A stretch of DNA of 64,000 bases, taken from JAJISG01 sp964347325. GTDB taxonomy: Archaea; Thermoplasmatota; Thermoplasmata; RBG-16-68-12; JAJISG01. Positions 9,806 through 17,635 of this stretch are shown here, in pieces. The notes beneath the pieces are model-generated. The model did no database searches. It was not told the origin of the DNA and saw only the letters and a list, made by a program, of their open reading frames with translations. The stretch lies in NCBI GenBank assembly GCA_964347325.1, contig CAYFYA010000011.1:1-64000 (forward strand), in the 5' to 3' direction. Numbering within the stretch: position 1 is the first letter of the stretch; every line of letters begins with the position of its first letter. The translations under genes and the position numbers were made by a program.

Positions 9806-11447
9806 GGACGAAGGCCCGACCCAAGGAGGCGAAGAGGTGACCGAGGAGACTGCGACCACAAAACCTAGACTCTACGGGCTCGTCAGGATGCTTCGGAGTC
9901 TTGCTCCCTCACTGGTAGTCTTCCTCTCGGCCTTTCTCATCGGAGCTCTCCACACGGCGACCTACTTCCGAAATGACGACTTCGAGTGGGTCACACTGGC
10001 CAAGACCTTTGCTGACTCCCCTTGGATTCCCTTCACAGACGCCTCAGCCCAGGTGGCTGGCTTCTACCGTCCCGTCGTCGTACTCACGTGGATCCTGGGG
10101 TTCCACCTATGGGGAACCGACCCGACGGGGTATGCCCTCCTCCTCTCCACCGTGTTCGGATTCGCGAATCTACTCCTTTACCACCTCGTGGCCCTCCTGA
10201 GGGACAGGACCACCGGACTGCTGGCTGCCCTCATCTTCGCCACCTTCTTTCCCACTATGCTGACCACGTGGTGGAGAAGTCTGCTGACCTCCGGAGTCGG
10301 GCTCCTCTTCCTGCTTCTATCGCTCTACCTCTTCGTAAGGGGGTTCCGGCGGGGATCTCCCAGACTCCTAATCGTGGCGACTCTGACGTCCGTCCTCGCG
10401 TTCCTCTCCAAGGAGTCCAACGTCATCCTACCAATCTTCCTCATGGTATTCCTGCTCTTGTACGAGAAGAGGGACTCAGCCTTTGGGAACTGGCGTTGGG
10501 GAATTCCCGCCGGCCTCGCCCTTCTGGCCTACGTCCTCATGTTCTGGTTGCCCGCCCAGCTCCCTCAGAACTACCCGTTCTCGAGCCTTGGCTATTCGTA
10601 TGAAGCAGCCTCCAGCTTGGGGCAATCGCTGGACTTCATCGCCTGGAACGCCATTTCGAGAGGAGTCGACTACCTCCTCATCTACTGGACCTACATCGGT
10701 TTCACCCTCATAGCTTCCCTCCTCATGCTGGGAGGAGCACTGATTGTGAGGGGGGTCGCTGTACTACGAGGCCCAGGAAGGGCCTTGGCCCTGTCAGCCC
10801 TGTGGGCCGTCTTCGGACTTCTCCCCGCCCTAGGCATGTTGTTCACTCAAGATCGATACATGATGGAATCGGCTCTGGGTGTCTCCTTCCTAGTCGCCCT
10901 ACTGGCGGCTCCTGGAGTCGTCGCCGCTGGCTCAGCCCTCAGAAGTGCCTTAATCGCGTTGAGAGCGGGCAAAAGGCGTGAAATCCACGCAGGGGAGCTA
11001 GTCCCCATCGGGAGCCTCGCCGTGTCGGCGATCCTGTTGACCTCCTTGGGATTTACCGTCTATTCCGAGTCGGTCGGCCACCTCACCTTCGTGGAGGATC
11101 AGACGCAGAACCTGAAGGAAGGACTGGAGTTCATTGCAGATGCAGCCCCAAGCAACTCGGAGGTCTTCGTCGCCGTGCCCTCCTCCGTTATACACATTCC
11201 CAACATCTTCCGATTGGGACTCGAGATAAATGGGCGGCCTGACATCCAGGTCAGGGCCCTGGAGGCGGAGGAGCTGATGGCCGCCGTTGACTCGGGGCTT
11301 TCCGCCCTTTATGTGGTTGTTCCGGAAGAGGTCATGCTGACCTCACTGCCGGACGGCGTTCTCGAGACACTGTCTCAAAGCTTTGAGCTTCTCAGCAGCT
11401 TCGAGAGGCCACGGGGTGTGCTGCTCGTGTACCAAGTCGCCACCTAA
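9783..11447 (+). CDS. Polytopic membrane protein, GT-C glycosyltransferase-like
   Basis: About 554 residues with eleven or so membrane segments. After the first one it reads TYFRNDDFEW, an acidic pair in the first external loop, as in PMT/ArnT-type GT-C enzymes, then AGFYRPVVVL. The C-terminal 110 residues after the last membrane segment are soluble and resemble the small external domain of that class. It overlaps the end of the AglD-like gene, so it is in the same transcript. The start is uncertain: ATG 9783 gives a modest overlap, while ATG 9711 and GTG 9837 are in frame alternatives. Probable role is transfer of a polyprenol-linked sugar to a protein or glycan outside the cell; this is inferred. 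Confidence 0.65.
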   Translation: MVTPPNPRDEGPTQGGEEVTEETATTKPRLYGLVRMLRSLAPSLVVFLSAFLIGALHTATYFRNDDFEWVTLAKTFADSPWIPFTDASAQVAGFYRPVVVLTWILGFHLWGTDPTGYALLLSTVFGFANLLLYHLVALLRDRTTGLLAALIFATFFPTMLTTWWRSLLTSGVGLLFLLLSLYLFVRGFRRGSPRLLIVATLTSVLAFLSKESNVILPIFLMVFLLLYEKRDSAFGNWRWGIPAGLALLAYVLMFWLPAQLPQNYPFSSLGYSYEAASSLGQSLDFIAWNAISRGVDYLLIYWTYIGFTLIASLLMLGGALIVRGVAVLRGPGRALALSALWAVFGLLPALGMLFTQDRYMMESALGVSFLVALLAAPGVVAAGSALRSALIALRAGKRREIHAGELVPIGSLAVSAILLTSLGFTVYSESVGHLTFVEDQTQNLKEGLEFIADAAPSNSEVFVAVPSSVIHIPNIFRLGLEINGRPDIQVRALEAEELMAAVDSGLSALYVVVPEEVMLTSLPDGVLETLSQSFELLSSFERPRGVLLVYQVAT

Positions 11448-11484
11448 AGGAACGTCCGGAATCCGAGTTGAGATGTCGCGAAGG

Positions 11485-11493
11485 CTTTATCTC
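11485..11493 (+). promoter_or_regulatory. TATA-like box of arsA
   Basis: CTTTATCTC lies about 30 bases before the ATG at 11518 in an otherwise GC-rich stretch. That spacing puts transcription start at or next to the start codon and no Shine-Dalgarno sequence is seen, so the transcript is probably leaderless. Confidence 0.5.
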
Positions 11494-11517
11494 ATGGGCA
11501 CGACTTGAATGGCGAAC

Positions 11518-12702
11518 ATGCGGGTCATACTATTCACCGGCAAGGGGGGCGTCGGTAAGACCAGCATCTCCGCCGCTACCGCCCTCCGCCTGGCGAAGAT
11601 GGGCTACAAGACCCTGGTCATCTCAACGGATCCCGCCCACAGCCTGGGCGACGTCTTCGGTGTCCGTCTGGCCAACGAGCCAACCCCCATCGTGGAGAAT
11701 CTCGAGGGCCAGGAGGTCACGGTCGTCGACGCCATCAGAGAGTACTGGCACGAGGTCAAGAACTACCTGGTTGAGATCTTCAGCATCCAGGGGATGGATG
11801 ATGTCACCTCCGAAGAGATGGCGGTCCTGCCGGGCTTCGACGAGCTCGCCTCCATCCTATACGTTGACAGCTTCTCCAAGGGAGAGAGGTTCGACGCTAT
11901 CGTGGTGGACACGGCCCCCACGGGCGCGAGCCTAAAGTTCCTAAGCTTGCCGGAGATGGCGCAGTGGTACATGGAACGCCTCTTCAAGGGGAAGAGGGCC
12001 TTTGCGAAGATAGCGCGTCCGCTGGGCAGGCCCTTAATGGGAATACCCATCCCGGAGGACGAGGTGTTCGCCGGCGTGGAGAGGCTGTACATCACCGTCG
12101 AGCGGGCGAAGAAGCTCCTTCAGGACCCGGAGATCACCTCCGTCCGCCTCATCACCAACGCCGAGAAGATGGTCATCGCGGAGACCCGACGGGCCTACAC
12201 CTACCTCTCGCTCTACGGATATCCGGTGGACGCCGTCATCGTGAACCGCCTCTTTCCCCCGGAGGTGGGTCCCTACCTGGACAAGTGGCGGGAGGCCCAG
12301 GACGAGAACCTGATGACCATCGAGGAATCGTTCAAGGGACTTCCCATTTTCAAGGTGCCCATGCTGCGGGAGGAGCTCATCGGCATGGAAGCCCTCGAGA
12401 CTGTGGCCAACATCATGTACGAGGACAGGGACCCTGCGGACATCTTCGTGAAGGTTCGCCCGTTCCAAGTGGCCCTGGACTCCAAGGCGGGCAGAGCCAC
12501 CATCAGCATGAAGACCCCCTTCTTGGAGAGGGAGCAGCTGCAGCTCCTCAACCGCGGAGGCATCCTGGTGGTGGAGGCCTCCAGCTGGCGGAGGATATTC
12601 ACCCTCCCGGAGACGCTGATCCGCTACGAGCCAACCGGGGCGGAGTTCAAGGAAGATCGGCTCTCGATATTCTTGGAGGAGCCGCGGGAGGAGACCGAAT
12701 AG
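11518..12702 (+). CDS. arsA: ArsA/Get3-family ATPase
   Basis: A 394-residue deviant Walker A ATPase of the ArsA/Get3 family. The P-loop GKGGVGKT is at residues 8-15 with the signature lysine, followed by STDPAHSLGD (switch I), VVDTAPTG (switch II) and a C-terminal stretch with VVEASSW and SIFLEE that fits the small HSP20-like domain seen at the end of many prokaryotic ArsA proteins. It has one ATPase half, so it should work as a dimer. I see no arsB or other arsenic genes nearby, so tail-anchored protein targeting or another chaperone-like role is as likely as arsenite export. An ATG at 11509 is in frame three codons earlier. It stands alone between the glycosylation locus and the cobalt transporter operon. 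Confidence 0.9.
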   Translation: MRVILFTGKGGVGKTSISAATALRLAKMGYKTLVISTDPAHSLGDVFGVRLANEPTPIVENLEGQEVTVVDAIREYWHEVKNYLVEIFSIQGMDDVTSEEMAVLPGFDELASILYVDSFSKGERFDAIVVDTAPTGASLKFLSLPEMAQWYMERLFKGKRAFAKIARPLGRPLMGIPIPEDEVFAGVERLYITVERAKKLLQDPEITSVRLITNAEKMVIAETRRAYTYLSLYGYPVDAVIVNRLFPPEVGPYLDKWREAQDENLMTIEESFKGLPIFKVPMLREELIGMEALETVANIMYEDRDPADIFVKVRPFQVALDSKAGRATISMKTPFLEREQLQLLNRGGILVVEASSWRRIFTLPETLIRYEPTGAEFKEDRLSIFLEEPREETE

Positions 12703-12735
12703 GCGATTCCGCACGATGGTGCGGCCGCCCTCCTG

Positions 12736-13581
12736 TCACGTCTGCCTTATGGTCACCAGGACGGCGTCCAGGAGTTCCTGAAAGGTCATGGGTCTCGCCT
12801 TCGGGTCGGCAAGCCCCTCGTCGGCGAGCCGGCGGAAGAGGCTGACCACGGGAGGTGTCCGGATGCCCATCTCTTCGATGTCCCCCAGGCCGTAGAACAC
12901 TTCCGCCGGGACTCCCTGGGCCACGATCCTGCCCTGCGACAGCAAGATGACCTCGTCCGCCCACGCGGCCGCCAGCCCGACATCGTGGGTCGCCACGATT
13001 ATGGTCTTGCCCGCCTCGGTGAAGGCGTCCAGGACCTCGAGGATGTCCTTGGAACTCCTGACGTCCAGGTCGGAGGTGGGCTCATCCAGGGCGATGATGG
13101 AGGGCCTCATCCCCACGACGCCGGCTATGGCAACCAGCCTCTTCTGACCCTGGCTCAGCTGGCCCGGGTTCCGCCTCCGCAGGTCCCGCAGCCCGAGGGA
13201 GCTCAAGACCTCCTCGACCCGGGCCGCGACCTCCTCCTCCCCCAGCCCCAGGTTTCTCGGCCCGAAGGCCACATCCTCGTCGACGGAGGGAGCGAAGAGC
13301 TGATCATCCGGATTCTGGAAGACCAGCTGGAGCCTGGCCCTCACCCAGTCCAGGCTTCCCTTCTCTACAGCCTTTCCCAGCACCTCCACCAGGCCCTGGG
13401 TGGGCGTGACTAGGCCGTTGAGGCACCTCAGCAGGGTCGTCTTCCCGCTGCCGTTGGGGCCCAGGAGGGCCACCCTCCGCCCCTCCTCCACGGAGAAGGT
13501 GACGTCCCGGAGCGCCTCGGTGCCGTTGGGGTACCGATAGCTCAGCTCGGTGACCCGGAGGGCTACCAGGGGAACCACCAC
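12736..13581 (-). CDS. cbiO: Energy-coupling factor transporter ATPase CbiO
   Basis: A 281-residue ABC ATPase. Walker A is GPNGSGKTT, Q-loop FQNPDDQLF is the typical ECF variant, the signature reads LSQGQ, Walker B is IIALDEPTSDLD and the switch histidine is in ATHDVG. Together with CbiQ it powers the ECF module that drives metal uptake by CbiM. Translation starts at GTG 13581 and overlaps the end of cbiQ by 19 bases. It is the last gene of the minus-strand cbiM-cbiN-small gene-cbiQ-cbiO operon. Only one ATPase gene is present, so it should form a homodimer, as in other CbiMNQO systems. Confidence 0.95.
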   Translation of the reverse strand: MVVPLVALRVTELSYRYPNGTEALRDVTFSVEEGRRVALLGPNGSGKTTLLRCLNGLVTPTQGLVEVLGKAVEKGSLDWVRARLQLVFQNPDDQLFAPSVDEDVAFGPRNLGLGEEEVAARVEEVLSSLGLRDLRRRNPGQLSQGQKRLVAIAGVVGMRPSIIALDEPTSDLDVRSSKDILEVLDAFTEAGKTIIVATHDVGLAAAWADEVILLSQGRIVAQGVPAEVFYGLGDIEEMGIRTPPVVSLFRRLADEGLADPKARPMTFQELLDAVLVTIRQT

Positions 13582-14321
13582 CCCAAGATCAGCAGGACGG
13601 CGGCGACGGAGGCGATGCTTCCGAGGAACACCTGCCTAACCTTCGGCGGATCTGATTTGAGGTCGTAGAGGCGCCCACCGTGGTAGCCACGGCTCTGCAT
13701 CGCCTCGTAGGTTCGGAGGGACCTGTCGAAGGAGCGGATCAGCAGGTTGGAGGCCACCAGGCCGTAGTTTGTGACCCGTCGGCCGTACTTCATGGAGCGG
13801 GAGAAGCCCAGGCGGCTGGCCATGGCCTGGGCAATCCTTCCCCTCTCCTCATCCAACACGAAGATGTAACGGTAGACCAGGGCCATCAGGTCCACCAGCA
13901 CATCCGGCACCCGCATCCATCGGAGGGTCCGCAGGATGCTCATGAGCGAGGTGGCCTCCAGCAACAGCAACAGAACGCCGGTGGCCGCTAGGACGCGGGT
14001 GAAGACCAGGAAGCCCTGATCGATGCCCTCCCGGTAGATGGGGAAGACGAAGTGGTAGACCTGGGTGGAGCCGAAGGTGTAGGCGAAGGTTAGCCAGACG
14101 AAGGCCGCGATGCCCAGTGGGAAGGCCATGAGCTTGGCGTAGGTCCCCATCCTCACTCGCCCTCGCGCCGCCAGCAGGCCAGCCAGACCGAGGGCCGCCC
14201 CGAGGATGATGAGCGGTGGAATCCAGCTAGGACTCAGCAGAACGGCGATGATGATTACCAGGGCCGTGATGGTGGCCACGCGGGCGTCCGCCCCGCCGTC
14301 CTCCTTCACAGGGATGTTCAT
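13563..14321 (-). CDS. cbiQ: Energy-coupling factor transporter transmembrane protein CbiQ
   Basis: A 252-residue membrane protein with about five to six segments. The coupling-helix region shows MASRLGFSRS and AMQSRGYHG, the conserved A-R-G signatures of EcfT/CbiQ proteins that dock on the ATPase dimer. Its ATG (14321) overlaps the stop of the small upstream gene as ATGA, so translation is coupled. It sits between that gene and cbiO. Family assignment is from the ARG motifs, hydrophobicity and gene order. Confidence 0.93.
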   Translation of the reverse strand: MNIPVKEDGGADARVATITALVIIIAVLLSPSWIPPLIILGAALGLAGLLAARGRVRMGTYAKLMAFPLGIAAFVWLTFAYTFGSTQVYHFVFPIYREGIDQGFLVFTRVLAATGVLLLLLEATSLMSILRTLRWMRVPDVLVDLMALVYRYIFVLDEERGRIAQAMASRLGFSRSMKYGRRVTNYGLVASNLLIRSFDRSLRTYEAMQSRGYHGGRLYDLKSDPPKVRQVFLGSIASVAAVLLILGWWFPW

Positions 14322-14452
14322 CTGTTCAGCCTCTGCCTAAGACGCCTCCCCAGTAGGAAGAAGCCGAAGAAGCCCAAGGTCGTGAGCAGGCCCGTCAGCG
14401 GGTCCGCCTCCACGTAGAGGTACTCCATGAAGCCAATCAGGTGCTCAAGCAC
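14318..14452 (-). CDS. 44-residue single-membrane-segment protein inside the cobalt transporter operon
   Basis: This short gene runs from GTG 14452 to TGA 14318-14320. Its start overlaps the end of the CbiN-like gene by 8 bases and its stop interlocks with the cbiQ start as ATGA. The product has an acidic N-terminal part, one membrane helix (TTLGFFGFFLLG) and a short arginine-rich tail. Overlap on both sides with genes of the same operon is good evidence that it is translated. It is not part of the standard CbiM-N-Q-O set as I know it. It may be an accessory subunit that stabilises the CbiM-CbiQ contact, or a split remnant of a larger component; function is unknown. Confidence 0.7.
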   Translation of the reverse strand: MLEHLIGFMEYLYVEADPLTGLLTTLGFFGFFLLGRRLRQRLNR

Positions 14453-14732
14453 GTCCAGCCCTCCTGCCCAGGACCGACGGGATCCAGAAGCCCGCGATAA
14501 GCCCCAGGAGGCTCGGGATGACGAAGAAGAGTACAGGCTCGCCCCACTTGGGCAGCGCGAGCGGCGTCGTTGGTTCCACACCGGCGGAACCGGCGGCGCT
14601 TCCCTCCACAGCAGCGTCCGTCCCGCCTAGGCCGATACCCAAGACGTAGGCAACGTATGAGGCTCCCAGGATGAGGACGCTGACCACGACCATGACGAGG
14701 ACGACCTTCCTCTCCAGCGAGTCAAGAGGCAT
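14445..14732 (-). CDS. CbiN/NikN-like small membrane component of cobalt/nickel ECF transporter
   Basis: A 95-residue protein with one membrane segment near the N terminus (residues 10-32), an external glycine/alanine/proline loop of about 30 residues, and a second membrane segment near residues 68-86. Two helices joined by an extracytoplasmic loop is the layout of CbiN/NikN, which assists CbiM in metal capture. It overlaps the cbiM end by 11 bases and the following small gene by 8. Sequence conservation of this subunit is low, so the call rests mainly on position and topology; a PDGLE-type protein is the alternative. Confidence 0.75.
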   Translation of the reverse strand: MPLDSLERKVVLVMVVVSVLILGASYVAYVLGIGLGGTDAAVEGSAAGSAGVEPTTPLALPKWGEPVLFFVIPSLLGLIAGFWIPSVLGRRAGRA

Positions 14733-15384
14733 GGACTGGCCTCCCCAAGGCCTTGGCGATGTCCGGCCTCGACGTCATGATGTGGTTGACGATGGCCCCC
14801 GTGAAGAAGAATTCCATGACCGCGATGGGTATCTGCGTGGGAGTGAAGCCAAGGAAGAAGATTCCCCACTGGTACCAGAAGGTCCCGGGAAAGAGACCGA
14901 CGGCCAGCTGAAAGGCCGTGGTCGTGTACACGGCAATATCCCCCACGAGGCCCGCCAGGCCTCCAGCGATGAAGAAGCTGAGCTTGTACCTCCTGGCCAG
15001 GCGATAGACTCCGTAGCCCACCAGGCTTCCCACGACCCCCATGGAGACGGTGTTCGCCCCCAGAGTGGTCAGGCCTCCGTGGGCAAGGAAGAGGTGGATC
15101 AGCAGGGCGGGCACGGTGAGGAGGACGGCGGGGGAGGGACCCACCAAGATGGCCGCCATAGGAGTGCCGATAGGATGGGAGGAGGAGCCCGTAACGGGGA
15201 CGGGGATGTGCCAGACGGAGATGACCGTTATGGCGGCGGCGAGGACGCCCAGCATGGGGAGGTAGACTGGGCTGCCGTCCGACCGCTTTCTGACGACGTA
15301 GAGGCCCACGGCCACGAAGGCGCCAGCTAGCGCGTACCAGAGCGCTGCCCAGAGAATCGGCAGGACACCATCGGAGATATGCAA
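14722..15384 (-). CDS. cbiM: Cobalt/nickel ECF transporter substrate-binding membrane protein CbiM
   Basis: A 220-residue membrane protein that opens with MHISDGVL, the diagnostic N terminus of CbiM/NikM in which His2 and neighbouring residues bind the metal. It continues with about seven membrane segments, an HIPV(P)VTGSSSHP segment carrying the further conserved histidines, and GTPMAAIL. A strong ribosome binding site (purine-rich AAGGAGGG on the minus strand) sits about six bases before the ATG. It is the first gene of the operon and selects the metal, Co2+ or Ni2+; which one cannot be decided from sequence alone, and no cobalamin or nickel-enzyme genes are in the window. Confidence 0.95.
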   Translation of the reverse strand: MHISDGVLPILWAALWYALAGAFVAVGLYVVRKRSDGSPVYLPMLGVLAAAITVISVWHIPVPVTGSSSHPIGTPMAAILVGPSPAVLLTVPALLIHLFLAHGGLTTLGANTVSMGVVGSLVGYGVYRLARRYKLSFFIAGGLAGLVGDIAVYTTTAFQLAVGLFPGTFWYQWGIFFLGFTPTQIPIAVMEFFFTGAIVNHIMTSRPDIAKALGRPVHAS

Positions 15385-15406
15385 TGGGCTCCCTCCTTTG
15401 ATATGA

Positions 15407-15450
15407 GTAACACGAAACGCTAATCCGTAACACGCCCCCTCCTATATGAA
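15407..15450 (-). promoter_or_regulatory. Promoter and candidate operator of the cbi operon
   Basis: On the minus strand a TATA-like TTCATATAGG (15441-15450) precedes cbiM by about 60 bases. Two exact copies of GTAACACG (plus strand 15407-15414 and 15427-15434) lie just downstream of it, spaced exactly 20 bases, i.e. about two helical turns, covering the expected transcription start. This suggests a metal- or cofactor-responsive repressor site; the regulator is unknown. Confidence 0.45.
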
Positions 15451-15528
15451 TTTTCTCCAGTCCGTGAGCGTCCCGGAGGAGCTAGGTTTTAAGACGCCGC
15501 AATTCCTATTCGTTGCAGAGCCCCCGAG

Positions 15529-15711
15529 GTGGTAAACGTGGAGATCAAAGTCAACCTGCCCGACTTTGCCCCTAAGCTGGACGACTTCCTCAAGCACCTC
15601 AACAACGCCAGGGTGGAAGTTCTCGAGGCGGTCAAGTCCCTGGCCCAGGCTCGCATCGACCAGCTTAAGGGGAAGAAGGGAGCGAAGCTCAAGCGCATCG
15701 AGGTGAAGTAG
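15529..15711 (+). CDS. Small helical protein of unknown function
   Basis: A 60-codon gene starting at GTG 15529 (a second in-frame GTG at 15538 is possible). The product is charged and mostly helical, with heptad-like leucine/valine spacing from residues 17 to 45 and a very basic end (KGKKGAKLKR). A TATA-like TTTTAAG lies about 40 bases upstream. The basic tail could bind nucleic acid or the membrane surface. No known family is recognised. It lies between the divergent cbi operon and the convergent PAP2 phosphatase gene. Confidence 0.65.
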   Translation: MVNVEIKVNLPDFAPKLDDFLKHLNNARVEVLEAVKSLAQARIDQLKGKKGAKLKRIEVK

Positions 15712-15756
15712 CGCCCCTCCTCCCTCCGGCGCTGTCGGACCCCGCAGACGTAGGTC

Positions 15757-16617
15757 CTATCTCCTATCGCGAGATTGCAGGACGCGGGATTCCACCCTGA
15801 CGAAGACCCACGGCAGGAGGAGGGAGGCGGCCAACCCGAAGGCCAGAGAGTATCCCAGAATCGCCCAGGATGGGAGCAGGAGGCTCAGGGCGTAGAGCCC
15901 TACCAGGGCCGGAGCTCCGATGAGAAGCCTAAGACCAGACCTCCTGCGACCCGCCCGGCGAAGTCCCACCAAACTGCCCTCCATCACGTACCCGACCGAG
16001 AAACCTACCAGGAATCCCCAGGCCTCCATGAAGTCATGGCCGAGCAGTACCAGGGTACCCAGCGAGACCGAGGGAAGAACTACGGCTGTCGCGACCCTCC
16101 AACCCACGCCGACCCTGTTCCAGAGTGAGGACTTGTGGAGGAACCAGCCACCCGCCGCCAGCGCTAGACCGATCCCCACCCCTCCGACCACGTCTCCCAC
16201 ATAGTGAACGCCGAGGTATACCCGCGAGAGGGCGACGAGCGCGATGACGACCACAGAGACGGTCATCCACACCCCTCTTGCGGAGGCGGCCACCGTGGCC
16301 CAGAAGGTGGCGGCATACTGGGAGTGGCCACTCGGAAAGCCGTTGCCCGTGACCGGAGTAAGATGGAGATCGGGCGGTGGCCGGGGCATGCCTATGACGG
16401 ACTTCAGCAGGCCGCTAAGGGCAACGCCGGAGAGCGTGAGGACCCCAAGAAGGAGCCCCAAGCGTTTGTCCCAGATCCAGTAGACCAGGATGGCGAAGGC
16501 GATGAGCAGGGCACCGTTTCCCGCCTCCGTCAAGAGGAGGAAGAGGCCATCCAAGGCGGGAGAGAGGAGATCCTGAAGAACCCGGATTGGGCCCTCTGAG
16601 AACAGGAAGTCCGCCAT
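15757..16617 (-). CDS. Membrane PAP2-family lipid phosphatase
   Basis: A 286-residue membrane protein with the three phosphatase motifs of the PAP2 family: KSVIGMPRP (KxxxxxxRP), PSGHSQ, and SRVYLGVHYVGDV (SRxxxxxHxxxD). About eight membrane segments place the active site at the outer face. The usual role in archaea and bacteria is removing phosphate from phosphatidate or from polyprenyl diphosphate, the latter recycling the glycan carrier; the nearby glycosylation locus makes the second attractive but not proved. It is transcribed toward the small helical gene. Confidence 0.9.
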   Translation of the reverse strand: MADFLFSEGPIRVLQDLLSPALDGLFLLLTEAGNGALLIAFAILVYWIWDKRLGLLLGVLTLSGVALSGLLKSVIGMPRPPPDLHLTPVTGNGFPSGHSQYAATFWATVAASARGVWMTVSVVVIALVALSRVYLGVHYVGDVVGGVGIGLALAAGGWFLHKSSLWNRVGVGWRVATAVVLPSVSLGTLVLLGHDFMEAWGFLVGFSVGYVMEGSLVGLRRAGRRRSGLRLLIGAPALVGLYALSLLLPSWAILGYSLAFGLAASLLLPWVFVRVESRVLQSRDRR

Positions 16618-16690
16618 CCAGGCACGCAGGAACAGCTCACCTTAAGCAGTTTGCTCTTAGGCTCGAGGGGCTCGAGGTCGGGTCCCTTCC

Positions 16691-17080
16691 TCACATCTTC
16701 TCCGAGAAGACGACGGAAAGATCCACCTGGACGTTGGGCCAGACGAGCCTCACCCTGTAGTCATTTCCGGAGAGGATCACGTAGACATCGCTCAGGTTCG
16801 ACCTGTACCGGTTGGAGGGCCTCCCCCTGCTGTCGGGGTCGTCGGGCTTGGGACACAAAAGTCCCTCTTTGACTAGGGCCTTCACCCGGCGATATGCGGC
16901 CCTCATGGGGAGCTCACAGATCTCTGTGATCTCCTTGACCGACAGGAAATCCCTGGATGTCGCCCTAAGGATCTGCACGTTGACGTCGTCGAAGAGGGCC
17001 GACAGGAAGCTCGGGAAGGTGGTCGTGGCCTCCGGCTCGTCCTCGCGACCTTCTTCCTCAGCAGCCTCCAGAGTCGTCAA
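16691..17080 (-). CDS. Winged-helix (ArsR-like) transcription regulator
   Basis: A 129-residue protein with an acidic N-terminal tail, then a helix-turn-helix from about residue 32 to 85 (ILRATSRDFLSVKEI ... ELPMRAAYRRVKAL) followed by a wing with the basic stretch SRGRPSNRYRS, and a C-terminal beta-rich part. This is an ArsR-like winged helix common in euryarchaea. No metal-binding cysteines are seen. A TATA-like GGTTATAAC lies about 45 bases upstream on the minus strand. The target is unknown; the gene is alone between the PAP2 gene and a gene-poor stretch. Confidence 0.8.
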   Translation of the reverse strand: MTTLEAAEEEGREDEPEATTTFPSFLSALFDDVNVQILRATSRDFLSVKEITEICELPMRAAYRRVKALVKEGLLCPKPDDPDSRGRPSNRYRSNLSDVYVILSGNDYRVRLVWPNVQVDLSVVFSEKM

Positions 17081-17455
17081 TCCTGATCTCCCAGAGTATG
17101 CTGGCTTTGCCCAGAATGAGTTATAACCGTGTCGTCCCCGCTATCATGGGCGAAACCTAGGCATTGAGCTCCGTGAGCGTTTTGGACTTATGTCCAGTAA
17201 TCGCTGGTCGAACTTGATATTCGCATCAGATGCAACCATTGGGCATTACAAGTGTTCGGCACAAGTACGGCGGCGGTGGACAGGTGGAGACATCAGGTGA
17301 AACCCTTGAAGGTCTCAGGGTCCTGGGTCTACCGGAAGGTCGAGGTCGTGCCGCTGAAGGCGCTGATCCCGGGCCACGACTAGGCTCTTGCGGTCATTCT
17401 CAAATTCGGAATTCATAGAAAACTATAAATTTAGAATAAGTTTGGGGAGTGGCGG
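17081..17455. other. Gene-poor intergenic stretch
   Basis: This stretch of about 375 bases holds the promoter of the winged-helix gene at its left end and an AT-rich TATA-like block (ACTATAAATTT, about 17421-17431) at its right end that probably serves the small gene at 17456. In between I find only short reading frames with no convincing start, including a 28-codon one at 17297-17383, and no RNA gene. Confidence 0.5.
17421..17432 (+). promoter_or_regulatory. TATA-like box upstream of 45-codon gene
   Basis: ACTATAAATTTA is the most AT-rich element of the surrounding kilobase and ends about 25 bases before the ATG at 17456, matching the leaderless spacing of other genes in this window. Confidence 0.5.
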
Positions 17456-17593
17456 ATGCCCCGTAGGAAGACTATTGAGATGCGAGGGCCAGCCGACGTT
17501 CTGCCCATCTTCGGGTCCGCCATGATGGGCAGCTGGCAGCTCATCCTGCCCAGGAACATGCTAGTGGTCTACCACCCCGATAGGGACGCCTAG
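17456..17593 (+). CDS. Possible 45-residue protein of unknown function
   Basis: ATG 17456 to TAG 17591-17593 encodes 45 residues. The start is basic (MPRRKTIEMR) and the middle is hydrophobic with GSAMMGSWQLILPRN. A well-placed TATA-like box about 25 bases upstream supports expression. No family is recognised and no composition test was possible, so this remains tentative. It precedes the zinc-ribbon membrane protein by 42 bases and could share its transcript. Confidence 0.4.
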   Translation: MPRRKTIEMRGPADVLPIFGSAMMGSWQLILPRNMLVVYHPDRDA

Positions 17594-17635
17594 GGAGCGG
17601 GTCCGCCCCTAGGAGCTTTCGTTCTCGATAACCGG

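Noticed and set aside
12273..12714. Minus-strand frames over arsA
   Set aside because: Antisense to a conserved ATPase; low complexity.
14627..15433. 268-codon minus-strand frame over cbiM
   Set aside because: It is in another register of the same strand as cbiM and CbiN-like; the real genes carry diagnostic motifs (MHISDGVL).
17297..17383. 28-codon frame from GTG with a Lys/Val alternating pattern
   Set aside because: It is too short, has no clear promoter or RBS, and no family match; it may be a remnant of a lost gene but I cannot support it.
17230..17418. 62-codon frame in the gene-poor stretch
   Set aside because: Glycine-rich, low-complexity product with no promoter signal; looks like chance.
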